From Phycicoccus sonneratiae (lineage in GTDB: Bacteria; Actinomycetota; Actinomycetes; Actinomycetales; Dermatophilaceae): a stretch of 64,000 bases of DNA. Position numbers and translations under genes: made by a program. Under the pieces are notes generated by a model that was not told the DNA's origin, did not search any database, and was given only the letters and a program-made list of their open reading frames with translations. The stretch covers positions 62,001 through 126,000 of the forward strand of contig NZ_JAFDVD010000004.1 in the NCBI RefSeq assembly GCF_016887965.1, in the 5' to 3' direction. Shown one piece after another: positions 1-17,025 of the stretch (position 1 is its first letter; each line of letters opens with the position of its first letter).

Positions 1-2
1 GC

Positions 3-1031
3 CTGGAGTTCATCCCCGACGGGCTGGTCGCGGCCATCGGCCCCGACCGCACGGTGCGCTTCATGAACAGCCGCGCCGAACGCATCACCGGTCTGCGGGC
101 CGCCGACGTCGTCGGCCGCGACCTCGTCGAGGCGCTCCCGCTCCAGGACCTCGGGGGCGACTCGTGGTGGGAGCTCACCGACCCGTGGCACGGCCTCGAG
201 ACCCGCACCGGCCACCGTGAGCGGCTGCTCGTCCTCCCGTCGGGCCGCGAGCTGCTCGTCACCGCCCAGTACAACCGTCGCGGCCGCGGCCGCGGCCAGC
301 CGGTCGTCTCCGTCGTCCTCGGCCTGCGCGACGCCGAGGGCCGGCGCCGCGCCGAGAAGGAGAGCGCGGCCCTGCTCACCTCGGTGGCCCACGAGCTCCG
401 CTCGCCGCTCACCGGCGTCAAGGGCTTCTCCTCGACCCTGCTGCGCAACTGGGAGCGCTTCACCGACGAGCAGAAGCGGCTGATGCTCGAGACGATCGAG
501 GCCGACGCCGACCGGGTCACCCGCCTGATCACCGAGCTCCTCGACACCTCGCGGATCGGCACCGGACGGCTCACCGTGCACCCGGTGCCGGTCGCCGTCC
601 TGCCCCGGATGGAGGCCCAGGTCGAGCGGCGGGTGGCCGCCGGGGCCGACCGCGACCAGTTCGAGCTGCACGTCGGCGACGGCGTCGACGTCGTCTGGGC
701 CGACGCCGACCGCCTCGAGCAGGTCCTCACCAACCTCGTCGACAACGCCCTGCGGCACGGCCGGGGGAGGGTGAGCATCTCGGCCGAGCGCTCGCACTGG
801 GACGGGCCGGCCGCCGTCGACGTCGTCGTCTCGGACGACGGCGACGGCATCGCACCCCAGCACCGCGAGCTCGTCTTCTCGCGGTTCTGGCAGGCCGGCG
901 CCAAGCACGGCACCGGCCTCGGCCTCTACCTCGTGCGCGGCCTCGTCGAGGCGCACGGGGGCGAGGTCGTGGTCGAGGAGGCGCCCACCGGTGGTGCCCG
1001 CCTGCGGGCCACCTTCCCCGACCTCGAGTGA
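3..1031 (+). CDS. Sensor histidine kinase, 5' end outside window
   Basis: This is the C-terminal part of a two-component sensor kinase; the frame is open to the left edge, so the true start is missing. Counting from the GTG at 54, residues 1-95 look like a PAS sensor domain. A HisKA helix follows with the phosphorylated His at about residue 113 (SVAHELRSPLTG). The ATPase domain shows an N box (NLVDNALRHG), a G1 box (DDGDGIA) and a G2 box (GTGLGLYLV). It would autophosphorylate and pass phosphate to a response regulator not seen here. No membrane segment lies in the visible part. It converges with the catalase gene, one base separating the two stops. The signal is unknown. Confidence 0.85.
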   Translation: MEFIPDGLVAAIGPDRTVRFMNSRAERITGLRAADVVGRDLVEALPLQDLGGDSWWELTDPWHGLETRTGHRERLLVLPSGRELLVTAQYNRRGRGRGQPVVSVVLGLRDAEGRRRAEKESAALLTSVAHELRSPLTGVKGFSSTLLRNWERFTDEQKRLMLETIEADADRVTRLITELLDTSRIGTGRLTVHPVPVAVLPRMEAQVERRVAAGADRDQFELHVGDGVDVVWADADRLEQVLTNLVDNALRHGRGRVSISAERSHWDGPAAVDVVVSDDGDGIAPQHRELVFSRFWQAGAKHGTGLGLYLVRGLVEAHGGEVVVEEAPTGGARLRATFPDLE

Positions 1032-1032
1032 C

Positions 1033-2598
1033 TCAGCGGCGCGCCGACTCCTCCAGCGGCTCGCGGACCTCGGCCTTCTCCTCGTCGGGCGCTCCGGGGA
1101 TCGGGTCGCCCGCACCGGCGCGGACCTTCTCCTCGATGCGCTTGCCGGTCTCCTCGTCGACGTTCTTCCAGTAGACGAACGCCCGCTCGAGGACGTCGTC
1201 GCGCACCCCGCCGAGGGCGCCGGCGACGGTCTCGACGAAGCGGTCGCGCTGGGCGTCGTCGAAGACGTCCCGCACGAGCATCCCCGGCTGGGTCCAGTCG
1301 TCGTCCTCGGCGTGGAGGACGTAGGCCTGCCGGACCATCTCGCCGTCGGCCTCCCACCCCTCGGCGACCGGGCCCTGGAACGTCGAGTGCCCGCGCCCCA
1401 TGCTGTTCGGGATGTAGGTCGGGCCGCCCTTGACCTCGTGGTTCATGGCGCCGTCGAAGACGAGGTGGTTGGCCTTCTCCTCGACCTCCGGCAGCGGCCG
1501 GTTGACCGGGAGCTGGTGGGCGTTGGTGCCCACCCGCGCCCGGTGCGCGTCGGCGTAGGAGAAGACCCGCGCCAGGAGCATCTTGTCGGGCGAGAAGCCG
1601 ATGCCCGGGACGATGTTGCTCGGCGCGAAGGCGGCCTGCTCGATCTGCGCGAAGTGGTTGACCGGGTTCTCGTTCAGCTCGAACGTGCCCACCTCGACGA
1701 GCGGGTAGTCCGAGTGCGGCCAGACCTTGGTCAGGTCGAACGGGTTGTAGCGGTAGTCCTTCGCGTCCGCGTACGGCATCGCCTGGATGAACATCGTCCA
1801 GCGGGGGTTGTCGCCGCGGTCGATCGCCTCGAACAGGTCGCGGCGGTGGAAGTCGGAGTCGGCACCGGAGATCCTCTCGGCCTCCTCGTTCGTGAGGTTC
1901 TCGACCCCCTGCTGGGTGTGGAAGTGGAACTTCACCCAGTGCTTCTCGCCGGCCGCGTTGCTCATGAGGTAGGTGTGCGAGCCGTAGCCGTTCATGAACC
2001 GCCACGAGCGGGGCAGTCCGCGGTCGCCCATGAGGTAGGTGACCTGGTGGGCCGACTCGGGGGAGCCCGTCCAGAAGTCCCACTGCATCGTGCCGTCGCG
2101 CAGGCCGGAGTCGGCGAGCCGCTTCTGGCTGCGGATGAAGTGGGGGAACTTCATCGGGTCGCGGAGGAAGAACACCGGGGTGTTGTTGCCGACGAGGTCC
2201 CAGTTGCCCTCCTCGGTGTAGAAGCGCACCGAGAACCCGCGCACGTCGCGCCAGGTGTCGGGGGAGCCCAGCTCGCCGGCGACGGTCGAGAAGCGGGCGA
2301 GCGTGCGGGTCGTCGCGCCGGGACGGAAGACCGCCGCCTTCGTGTACCGGGTGATGTCGCCGGTCACCGTGAAGGTGCCGAACGCGCCGGAGCCCTTGGC
2401 GTGCGGCTTGCGCTCGGGGATGTTCTCGCGGTTGAAGTGGGCGAGGGTGTCGAGCAGGTGGACGTCGTGGAGCATCAGCGGGCCGTTCGGCGAGAGGCTG
2501 AGGCTGTGCTCGTCGCTCTCGGCCGGGGCACCGTTGGCCATCGTCGACCCGGTCGGGGTGCCGAGGTCCTCGGGGTGGGCGTACGGGTCGGTCGTCAT
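1033..2598 (-). CDS. katA: Heme catalase
   Basis: A monofunctional heme catalase (521 aa) that converts hydrogen peroxide to water and oxygen in the cytoplasm. Key residues are present: distal His66 ([12 protein letters not shown]), Asn138/139 (GNNTPVFF) and the proximal heme ligand Tyr348 ([10 protein letters not shown]). The length fits the small-subunit catalases. The ATG at 2598 is preceded by a GAGGAG ribosome site 6 nt upstream. A promoter with a 17-bp palindrome over its -35 box lies at 2632-2662, so repression by a peroxide- or metal-sensing regulator is likely. The gene stands alone between a convergent kinase and a divergent transporter. The catalase call is firm; the katA symbol is generic. 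Confidence 0.95.
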   Translation of the reverse strand: MTTDPYAHPEDLGTPTGSTMANGAPAESDEHSLSLSPNGPLMLHDVHLLDTLAHFNRENIPERKPHAKGSGAFGTFTVTGDITRYTKAAVFRPGATTRTLARFSTVAGELGSPDTWRDVRGFSVRFYTEEGNWDLVGNNTPVFFLRDPMKFPHFIRSQKRLADSGLRDGTMQWDFWTGSPESAHQVTYLMGDRGLPRSWRFMNGYGSHTYLMSNAAGEKHWVKFHFHTQQGVENLTNEEAERISGADSDFHRRDLFEAIDRGDNPRWTMFIQAMPYADAKDYRYNPFDLTKVWPHSDYPLVEVGTFELNENPVNHFAQIEQAAFAPSNIVPGIGFSPDKMLLARVFSYADAHRARVGTNAHQLPVNRPLPEVEEKANHLVFDGAMNHEVKGGPTYIPNSMGRGHSTFQGPVAEGWEADGEMVRQAYVLHAEDDDWTQPGMLVRDVFDDAQRDRFVETVAGALGGVRDDVLERAFVYWKNVDEETGKRIEEKVRAGAGDPIPGAPDEEKAEVREPLEESARR

Positions 2599-2631
2599 CG
2601 CTGCTCCTCAGGGTCGGGTCCTCGTCCTGCC

Positions 2632-2660
2632 ACCCTCGCACCGTGTCTTGAACGAGTCAA
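2632..2660 (-). promoter_or_regulatory. Catalase promoter
   Basis: On the minus strand a -35 TTGACT (2655-2660) is followed after 17 bp by a -10 GAGGGT (2632-2637), which keeps the A and final T of TANNNT. It sits about 35 bp before the catalase ATG. Confidence 0.55.
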
Positions 2661-2662
2661 GA
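2646..2662. promoter_or_regulatory. 17-bp palindromic operator at catalase promoter
   Basis: An inverted repeat with TCTTGA and TCAAGA arms and a 5-bp centre covers the catalase -35 box, a typical repressor position. The TCTTGACT...CAAGA form resembles the FurA-type boxes of actinobacterial catalase genes; this assignment is inference from memory of the family. No fur gene lies in the window. Confidence 0.5.
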
Positions 2663-2717
2663 GAAGGTGCCACCAGCTCGCGTGCCCGCCCGAATGGCGA
2701 GGGGCGCACCGGGATGC

Positions 2718-2723
2718 CAGAGT
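2718..2723 (+). promoter_or_regulatory. -10 box, probable leaderless start of MFS gene
   Basis: CAGAGT followed by 6 nt and the GTG at 2730. It matches the TANNNT-N6-start layout of other genes here, with C for the first T. Confidence 0.35.
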
Positions 2724-2729
2724 GTGCGG

Positions 2730-3944
2730 GTGACGACGGTGACCCTCGCGCCGTACCGGCGTGTCCTCTCCAGGCCGTCACTGCGCCGCATCCTCGTGCT
2801 GGGCACCCTGACCCGCATCCCGATGTTCGCGACCCCCGTCCTCGTCGCGCTGCACGTCGTCACCTCGCTCGGCCACACCTACGCGATGGCCGGCCTCGTC
2901 GGTGCCGCGGTCACGGCCGCCGTCGCGGTCAGCGGGCCGTGGCGCGGGCGGCTCCTCGACCGGCACGGCCTGCGCGCGGTGGTCGGCCCGTCGGTGCTCG
3001 TCTCGGGGCTGTGCTGGGGGATCGCTCCGTGGGTCGGGTACTGGGCGCTGCTCGTGCTCGCCACCGTCGCCGGCCTCTTCGCCGTCCCCATCTCCTCCGT
3101 CGTCCGCCAGGCCCTCATCGCCGAGGTCGCCGAGGGCGACCGGCGCACGGCGATCGCCCTCGACTCCGCCGCCGTCGAGCTGTCCTTCATGGTCGCGCCG
3201 GCGCTCGCCGTGCTCGCGACCACCCAGTGGTCGACCGCCTGGGTGCTCTTCGTCGTCCAGGTCCTCGCCGTCGTCGCCGGCCTCGGGGTCTGGCTCCTCG
3301 ACCCGCGGCTGCGCAGCGAGGCCGAGCCGGGGCACGCCCGGCACACCGTCCGCGTGACCACCTGGCTGCGCGGGCCGCTGCTCACCGTCCTCGTCACCGT
3401 CGCCGCCACCGCCGTCATCCTCTCGGGCAGCGACCTCGCCTTCGTCGGCACCGTGCGCGGCTTCGGCCAGACCGCGCTGCTCGGGCTGGTCCTCGCCCTG
3501 TGGGGGCTCGGCTCGCTCGTCGGCGGCCTGCTCTACGGGGCGCTGTCGCGCGACGTGCCCTCCCGCTGGCTGCTCCTGACGCTCGCCCTCGTCACCGTCC
3601 CCATGGCGGCGGCGGGGTCGGTGGTCCTGCTCGGGGTCCTCGCCCTCGTCGCCGGGCTGCTCTGCGCCCCGACCATCACGGCCACCGTCGACGAGACGGC
3701 CCGGCTCGTGCCGGCCGAGGTGCGCGGCGAGGCGATGGGCTGGCACAACTCGGCGCTCACCGCCGGGGGTGCGCTCGGTGCGCCCTTCGCCGGGCTCGTC
3801 ATCGACCACTACGACGGTGGCGCGGGGTTCCTCGCCGTGGCCGCCGTCGGGTTCGTCGTCGCCCTCGCGGCCTTCGCGGTGCGTCCGAGCCGCCGCGGGG
3901 CGCAGGCGCCGGTCGAGGCGCCGGCGCGGGCCGCGCACCGATGA
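2730..3944 (+). CDS. MFS transporter
   Basis: A major facilitator superfamily permease of about 404 aa in the cytoplasmic membrane. The protein is strongly hydrophobic with roughly 12 predicted membrane spans and a typical MFS loop after span 2 (GPWRGRLLDRHGLRAV). A soluble loop of about 30 residues near the middle (DPRLRSEAEPGHARH) separates the two six-helix halves. The substrate cannot be told from sequence; related actinobacterial proteins are usually annotated as drug or sugar exporters. I chose GTG 2730 because a CAGAGT -10 box lies 6 nt upstream; GTG 2724 and an earlier GTG at 2667 are possible. It diverges from the catalase gene and appears monocistronic. Confidence 0.8.
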   Translation: MTTVTLAPYRRVLSRPSLRRILVLGTLTRIPMFATPVLVALHVVTSLGHTYAMAGLVGAAVTAAVAVSGPWRGRLLDRHGLRAVVGPSVLVSGLCWGIAPWVGYWALLVLATVAGLFAVPISSVVRQALIAEVAEGDRRTAIALDSAAVELSFMVAPALAVLATTQWSTAWVLFVVQVLAVVAGLGVWLLDPRLRSEAEPGHARHTVRVTTWLRGPLLTVLVTVAATAVILSGSDLAFVGTVRGFGQTALLGLVLALWGLGSLVGGLLYGALSRDVPSRWLLLTLALVTVPMAAAGSVVLLGVLALVAGLLCAPTITATVDETARLVPAEVRGEAMGWHNSALTAGGALGAPFAGLVIDHYDGGAGFLAVAAVGFVVALAAFAVRPSRRGAQAPVEAPARAAHR

Positions 3945-3976
3945 CACGCGGCCCCGTCCCCGGGCGCCGGCAGCGC

Positions 3977-3982
3977 TACGCT
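3977..3982 (+). promoter_or_regulatory. -10 box of leaderless pheST leader transcript
   Basis: TACGCT (TANNNT) ends 6 nt before the GTG at 3989, so transcription should begin at or next to that codon. Confidence 0.5.
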
Positions 3983-3988
3983 GGACCC

Positions 3989-4048
3989 GTGACCACCTCC
4001 GCGCGTCGATTTACCGGGCCCTCGGGCCCGGTGTCGCGCGCGTCCTGA
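3989..4048 (+). CDS. Probable leader peptide upstream of pheS (19 aa)
   Basis: A 19-codon ORF (VTTSARRFTGPSGPVSRAS) begins with GTG exactly 6 nt after a TACGCT -10 box, the layout of a leaderless mRNA. Its only Phe codon is TTT, rare in this genome where Phe is nearly always TTC, and it directly precedes a perfect hairpin (4013-4032) inside the ORF. pheS starts 119 nt after its stop. This suggests a translation-coupled attenuator sensing Phe-tRNA or initiation, as in other aminoacyl-tRNA synthetase leaders; only the geometry is seen and the regulation is inferred. It could be a chance ORF. Confidence 0.4.
   Translation: MTTSARRFTGPSGPVSRAS
4013..4032 (+). promoter_or_regulatory. Perfect hairpin in pheST leader
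   Basis: ACCGGGCCC and its exact reverse complement GGGCCCGGT are separated by only two bases (TC). The 9-bp GC-rich stem lies within the 19-codon leader ORF, just after its TTT codon. No T tract follows, so it is not a classical intrinsic terminator. Confidence 0.6.
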
Positions 4049-4128
4049 GCGCCGTCACCCCCACGGCCGGCCACGCGCCGGTCGTCCCACCGCCCGGGGG
4101 CACACCTCCGTCCCCGCGCGCCGCTCCC

Positions 4129-4134
4129 TAGACT
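4129..4134 (+). promoter_or_regulatory. Proximal pheST -10 box
   Basis: TAGACT about 34 nt before the pheS ATG would give a short leader of about 27 nt. It is a second possible promoter downstream of the leader ORF and hairpin. Confidence 0.4.
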
Positions 4135-4167
4135 CGGCCGCGCCCCCACCGACGAAGAGCGGAAGCG

Positions 4168-5261
4168 ATGTCCGGACCCAACACCAGCTACGACCCCGTC
4201 GAGGTCGCCGCGCTCGACCCGCAGGCGGTCGACGCCGCCGTCGAGGCCGCGCTCGCCGCCGCGGCCGCCGCGACGTCCCTCGAGGAGCTCAAGACCGCCC
4301 GGGGGGCCCACCAGGGCGACCGGAGCGCCCTCGCCCTGGCCAACCGCGAGATCGGTGCCCTGCCGCCGAGCGCCAAGGCCGAGGCCGGGAAGCGGGTCGG
4401 CCAGGCGCGCGGTCGCGTCGGGCAGGCCTTCGCCGCCCGCCAGGCCGAGCTCGAGACCGAGCGCGACGAGCGGATCCTCGTCGAGGAGGCGCTCGACGTC
4501 ACGCTGCCGACCGGCCGCCGCCCGCTCGGCCGACGCCACCCCATCGAGCTGATGAGCGAGCGCATCGCCGACCTCTTCACCGGGATGGGCTGGGAGATCG
4601 CCGAGGGCCCGGAGATCGAGGCCGAGTGGTTCAACTTCGACGCCCTGAACTTCGACGCCGACCACCCGGCGCGCCAGATGCAGGACACGTTCTACGTCGA
4701 CCCGCCCGAGGGTGGGCTGATCCTGCGCACCCACACCTCCCCGGTGCAGGCGCGCACCCTGCTCGAGCGCGGCGTCCCGGTGTACATCGCGGCGATCGGG
4801 CGGGTCTTCCGCACCGACGAGCTCGACGCCACGCACATGCCGGCCTTCCACCAGGTCGAGGGTCTGGCCGTCGACGAGGGCATCACGATGGCCCACCTCA
4901 AGGGCACCCTCGACCGGCTGGCCGCCGAGCTGTTCGGCGAGGACATCACCACGCGCCTGCGCCCGTCGTTCTTCCCGTTCACCGAGCCGAGCGCCGAGAT
5001 GGACCTGCGCTGCTTCGTCTGCCGCGGCGCGGACCCCGACTGCCGCACCTGCAAGGGCACCGGCTGGATCGAGTGGGGTGGCTGCGGGATGGTCAACCGC
5101 AACGTGCTCCTGGCCTGCGGGGTCGACCCCGACCGCTACACCGGGTTCGCGTTCGGCATGGGCATCGACCGCGCGCTGATGTTCCGCACGGGGGTCAGCG
5201 ACATGCGCGACATGATCGAGGGTGACGTGCGCTTCGACGCGCAGTTCGGGATGGAGATCTG

Positions 5262-5262
<1 letters not shown>
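4168..5262 (+). CDS. pheS: Phenylalanyl-tRNA synthetase alpha subunit
   Basis: Catalytic alpha subunit (364 aa) of the alpha2beta2 phenylalanyl-tRNA synthetase, which charges tRNA-Phe in the cytoplasm. Residues 1-100 form the Ala-rich coiled-coil tRNA arm. The class II core follows with motif 2 (FRTDELDATHMPAFHQ), a Cys-rich stretch (CFVCRGADPDCRTCKGTG) usual for PheS, and motif 3 (GFAFGMGIDRALM). The ATG at 4168 follows a purine-rich GAAGAGCGGAAG stretch. pheT starts inside the stop codon (TGATG), so the two subunits are translationally coupled. A leader ORF and hairpin at 3989-4048 may control expression. Confidence 0.97.
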
Positions 5263-10204
<4,942 letters not shown>

Positions 10205-10205
<1 letters not shown>

Positions 10206-11356
10206 TGTCGGTCACCACCCCTCGGGGGTTCCGCGCCTCCGGCGTCGTCGCCGGGCTGAAGTCCTCCGGCCGGCCGGACGTCGCCCTCGTCGTCAACGAC
10301 GGTCCCGACCACCACGCCGCGGCGGTCTTCACGAGCAACCGGGTCGAGGCCGCGCCGGTCACCTGGTCGCGCACCGTGGTCGCCGACGGGCGGGTCGACG
10401 CCGTCGTCCTCAACAGCGGTGGCGCCAACGCCTGCACCGGCGCACCCGGCTTCCAGGACACCCACCGCACGGCCGAGCACGTCGGCTCGCTGCTCGACGT
10501 CGCCCCCGGTGACGTCGTCGTCTGCTCCACCGGCCTCATCGGCGAGCGGCTGCCGATGGACCGCCTGCTCGACGGCATCGACGCGGCGACCGACGCCCTC
10601 GCCGCCGACGGTGGCCCGGTCGCCGCCGAGGCGATCATGACGACCGACACCGTCGCCAAGACCGCCCACGCCGACCGCGACGGGTGGTCGGTCGGCGGGA
10701 TGGCCAAGGGCGCGGGGATGCTCGCGCCGGCCCTCGCGACGATGCTCGTCGTCGTGACCACCGACGCCGTCGTCGACCCCGCGGTCCTCGACCCGGCCCT
10801 GCGGGAGGCGACCCGCACGACCTTCGACCGGGTCGACTCCGACGGCTGCATGTCGACGAACGACACCGTCGTCCTCCTCGCCTCCGGGGCCTCCGGCGTC
10901 GAGGTCGGCGAGGCCGAGCTCACCGAGGCGGTCGCCGCCGTGTGCGCCGACCTCGCCCGGCAGCTCGTCGCCGACGCCGAGGGCGCGCACCACGACATCG
11001 CCGTCGAGGTCCGCACCGCGGCCTCGGAGGACGACGCCCTCGAGGTCGCCCGCGCCGTGGCCCGCAACACCCTGTTCAAGTGCGCCGTGTTCGGCAACGA
11101 CCCCAACTGGGGGCGGGTCCTCGCCGCCGTCGGCACGACGACCGCCGCCTTCGACCCCGCCGCCCTCGACGTCTCGATGAACGCGGTGCAGGTCTGCCGG
11201 GCCGGCGGAGTCGGGGAGGACCGCTCCCTCGTCGACCTGTCCGGCCGCGAGGTGCGCGTCGTCGTCGACCTCCACGCCGGCGACGCCACCGCGACGATCT
11301 GGACCAACGACCTGACGCACGACTACGTCCACGAGAACTCGGCGTACTCCACGTGA
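10205..11356 (+). CDS. argJ: Glutamate N-acetyltransferase / N-acetylglutamate synthase
   Basis: Bifunctional ornithine acetyltransferase (383 aa) that moves the acetyl group from N-acetylornithine to glutamate, closing the cyclic arginine pathway. The self-cleavage nucleophile is Thr179 in [14 protein letters not shown]; the precursor splits into alpha and beta chains there. Other conserved segments are [18 protein letters not shown] and GNDPNWGR. The presence of argJ explains why no argE deacetylase is needed. Whether it also uses acetyl-CoA cannot be read from the sequence. The ATG shares one base with the upstream stop. Confidence 0.96.
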
Positions 11357-11382
11357 GCGCCCCCACGAGCGAGAAGGTCCCG

Positions 11383-12330
11383 ATGACGCCACCCGAGCGG
11401 CAGGCCCTGCGCGGCGCGATCGACGCCGCCGCGCTGCGCGTCGCCCAGTCCAAGGCCCAGACCCTCGTCGAGGCGCTGCCCTGGCTCGAGCGCTTCCGCG
11501 GCGCCCTCGTCGTCGTCAAGTACGGCGGCAACGCGATGACCGACGACGCGCTCAAGGCCGCGTTCGCGCAGGACGTCGCCTTCCTGCGGTTCGCCGGCCT
11601 GCGCCCGGTCGTCGTCCACGGCGGCGGTCCGCAGATCAAGGGGATGCTCGACCGGCTCGGCCTGGAGTCCGAGTTCCGCGGCGGCCTGCGCGTCACGACG
11701 CCCGAGGTCATGGACGTCGTCCGAATGGTCCTCACCGGCCAGGTCGGGCGCGAGCTCGTCGGGCTGCTCAACCAGCACGGGCCGGTCGCGGTCGGGCTCT
11801 CCGGCGAGGACGCTGGGCTCTTCGGGGCTCGCCGCCGCGGGGTCACCGTCGACGGGCAGCACCACGACATCGGGCTCGTCGGCGACGTCGTCGAGGTCGA
11901 CCCCGGCGCCGTCCTCGACCTCCTCGACGCCGGCCGCATCCCCGTCGTCTCGACGATCGCCCCCGACCTCGACGAGGACGGCCAGGTGCTCAACGTCAAC
12001 GCCGACACCGCCGCCGCGGCGCTGGCCGCGGCCCTCGGCGCCCGCAAGCTCGTCGTGCTCACCGACGTCGAGGGGGTCTATGCCCGCTGGCCCGACCGCG
12101 GCTCGCTGCTCTCCGAGCTGCGCGTCTCGGCCGCCCGCGAGCTGCTCACGACGGTCGACGCCGGCATGATCCCGAAGCTCGAGGCGTGCATCCGTGCCGT
12201 GGAGTCCGGTGTGCCGCAGGCGCACGTCGTCGACGGCCGCCAGCCGCACAGCCTGCTCCTCGAGGTCTTCACCTCCGAGGGCATCGGCACGATGGTCCTG
12301 CCCGACGAGGAGGGGAGCGAGGATGCCTGA
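11383..12330 (+). CDS. argB: Acetylglutamate kinase
   Basis: Phosphorylates N-acetylglutamate, the controlled second step of the pathway (315 aa). Amino acid kinase fold with [10 protein letters not shown] (phosphate-binding Lys), [11 protein letters not shown], and [15 protein letters not shown] near the C-terminus. About 40 residues precede the kinase core as an Ala/Leu-rich helix, which in the family marks arginine-inhibited hexameric enzymes, so feedback inhibition is likely. ATG 11383 is chosen because GAGAAGG lies 5 nt upstream; a GTG at 11353 overlapping the argJ stop is an alternative adding 10 residues. Confidence 0.95.
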   Translation: MTPPERQALRGAIDAAALRVAQSKAQTLVEALPWLERFRGALVVVKYGGNAMTDDALKAAFAQDVAFLRFAGLRPVVVHGGGPQIKGMLDRLGLESEFRGGLRVTTPEVMDVVRMVLTGQVGRELVGLLNQHGPVAVGLSGEDAGLFGARRRGVTVDGQHHDIGLVGDVVEVDPGAVLDLLDAGRIPVVSTIAPDLDEDGQVLNVNADTAAAALAAALGARKLVVLTDVEGVYARWPDRGSLLSELRVSAARELLTTVDAGMIPKLEACIRAVESGVPQAHVVDGRQPHSLLLEVFTSEGIGTMVLPDEEGSEDA

Positions 12331-13536
12331 CGCCGCACCGGCCACGCACACCGAGGAGTACCTCGGCCGCTACGAGTCCGCCCTCGTCCAGGTCTTCGGC
12401 CGCCCGCAGCTCGTCCTCGAGCACGGCGACGGCGCGTGGGTCTGGGACGTCGACGGGCGCCGCTACCTCGACCTCGTCGGAGGCCTCGCGGTGAACGCGT
12501 TGGGGCACAACCACCCTGCGCTCGTCGCCGCCGTGTCGAAGCAGGCCGGCCAGCTCGTGCACGTGTCGAACTTCTATACGTCCGTCCCGCAGGTCGAGCT
12601 CGCCGAGCGCATCCTCCGGGTCGCGGACGCGCCCGTCGGGTCGGCGGTCTTCTTCTGCAACAGCGGGGCCGAGGCGATCGAGGCGGCGGTCAAGCTGGCC
12701 CGGCGCACCGGCCGCACCGGCATCGTCGCCGCCGAGGGCGCCTTCCACGGCCGCACCACCGGCGCCCTCGCCCTCACCCACAAGCCCGCCTACCGCGAGC
12801 CGTTCGAGCCGCTCCTGCCCGGCGTCGTCCACGTGCCGTGGGGCGACGTCGCGGCCCTCGAGGCGGCGGTCGGCCCGGACACCTCGGCCGTGGTCCTCGA
12901 GCCGATCCAGGGCGAGGGCGGGGTCGTCCCCGCCGCGCCCGACTTCCTCCGGGCCGCCCGCCGGGTCACGGCGGAGGCGGGCGCACTCCTCGTGCTCGAC
13001 GAGATCCAGACCGGCGTCGGGCGCACCGGATCGTGGTTCGCGTTCCAACAGGCCGGGGTCATCCCCGACGCGATGACGCTGGCCAAGGGCCTCGGCGGCG
13101 GCATCCCCATCGGCGCCCTCGTGACGTTCGGCCCGGAGGTCAGCGGGATGCTCACCGCCGGCCAGCACGGGTCGACCTTCGGCGGCAACCCGCTCGCCTG
13201 CGCGGCCGGGCTGGCCGTCCTCGACACCATCGAGTCCGAGGGCCTGCTCGCCCACGTCCGCTCCGCCGGCGAGCACCTCGAGCGGCGCATCGACGGCCTC
13301 GACGACCCGCGCGTCACCGGCATCCGGGGCAGCGGGCTGCTCCGGGCCGTCACGCTCGCGGGCGACTGGGCCCCCGCGGTCGCGGCCCACGGGCGCGAGG
13401 CCGGACTCATCCTCAACCCCGTCGCCCCGGACGCGGTCCGGCTCGCCCCGCCGCTCGTCGTCACCACCGACCAGCTCGACCTGTTCGTCGACGCCCTGCC
13501 CGGGCTGCTCGACCTGGCCACCGAGGAGACCCCGCG

Positions 13537-13540
<4 letters not shown>
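12323..13540 (+). CDS. argD: Acetylornithine aminotransferase
   Basis: PLP-dependent class III aminotransferase (405 aa) converting N-acetylglutamate semialdehyde to N-acetylornithine, and possibly acting in lysine synthesis. Motifs seen: [15 protein letters not shown], the PLP-binding Asp in [13 protein letters not shown], Schiff-base Lys255 in [11 protein letters not shown], and [13 protein letters not shown]. The ATG lies 8 nt inside argB and is preceded by a strong AGGGGAGCGAGG ribosome site, which decides the start. The stop overlaps the argF start (ATGA). Confidence 0.95.
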
Positions 13541-16417
<2,877 letters not shown>

Positions 16418-16419
16418 CC

Positions 16420-17025
16420 GTGCTCGCCGGGCTGCTCGCGGGGGACGTCCTCGACGTCGCACCGCGGCTGCTCGGGGCCCGGCTCACCCACGCCGGGGTC
16501 ACCGTCCGGCTCACCGAGGTCGAGGTCTACGCGGGCTCGGCCGACCCGGGGTCGCACGCCTTCCGCGGCCGGACGCCGCGCACCGAGGTGATGTTCGGCC
16601 CGGCCGGCCGGCTCTACGTGTACTTCACCTACGGGATGCACTTCTGCGCCAACGTCGTCACCGGTCCGGCGGGGGAGGCCTCGGCGGTCCTGCTGCGCGC
16701 GGGCGAGGTGGTCGACGGCCACGGCCTCGCCGCCGGACGGCGGGCCGGGGTCCGGGAGCGGGACTGGGCCCGCGGTCCGGCCCGGCTCGCCACCACCCTC
16801 GCGCTGGGACGGGCCGAGAACGGTCTCGACCTGCTGGACCCCGCGACCGACGGCCGCCTCGAGCTGCCCGACGGCCCGACGCCGCCGGGGGTCGTCGCCA
16901 CCGGTCCGCGGGTCGGGGTGAGCGGTGCCGGCGGCGACGGGACGGCCTTCCCGTGGCGGTTCTGGCTCGCCGACGAGCCGACGGTCAGCGCCTACCGGGC
17001 GGCCACTCCGCGCCGACGGGGCTGA
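16420..17025 (+). CDS. 3-methyladenine DNA glycosylase (AAG/Mpg family)
   Basis: A 201-aa alkyladenine DNA glycosylase that removes alkylated purines in base excision repair. Family features: TEVEVYAGSADPGSHAFRG (catalytic Glu followed by Tyr), PRTEVMFGPAGRLYVYFTYGMHFCANVV, and LLRAGEV. GTG 16420 follows the argH stop by 2 nt, so it is the tail of the arginine transcript. Its last 41 bp overlap the 3' end of the convergent FAD monooxygenase gene. Confidence 0.9.
   Translation: MLAGLLAGDVLDVAPRLLGARLTHAGVTVRLTEVEVYAGSADPGSHAFRGRTPRTEVMFGPAGRLYVYFTYGMHFCANVVTGPAGEASAVLLRAGEVVDGHGLAAGRRAGVRERDWARGPARLATTLALGRAENGLDLLDPATDGRLELPDGPTPPGVVATGPRVGVSGAGGDGTAFPWRFWLADEPTVSAYRAATPRRRG

Noticed and set aside
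991-2733. Long ORF opposite the catalase
   Set aside because: The minus strand gives an unmistakable catalase; the antisense frame is an artefact of high GC and has low-complexity Val/Arg/Gly composition.
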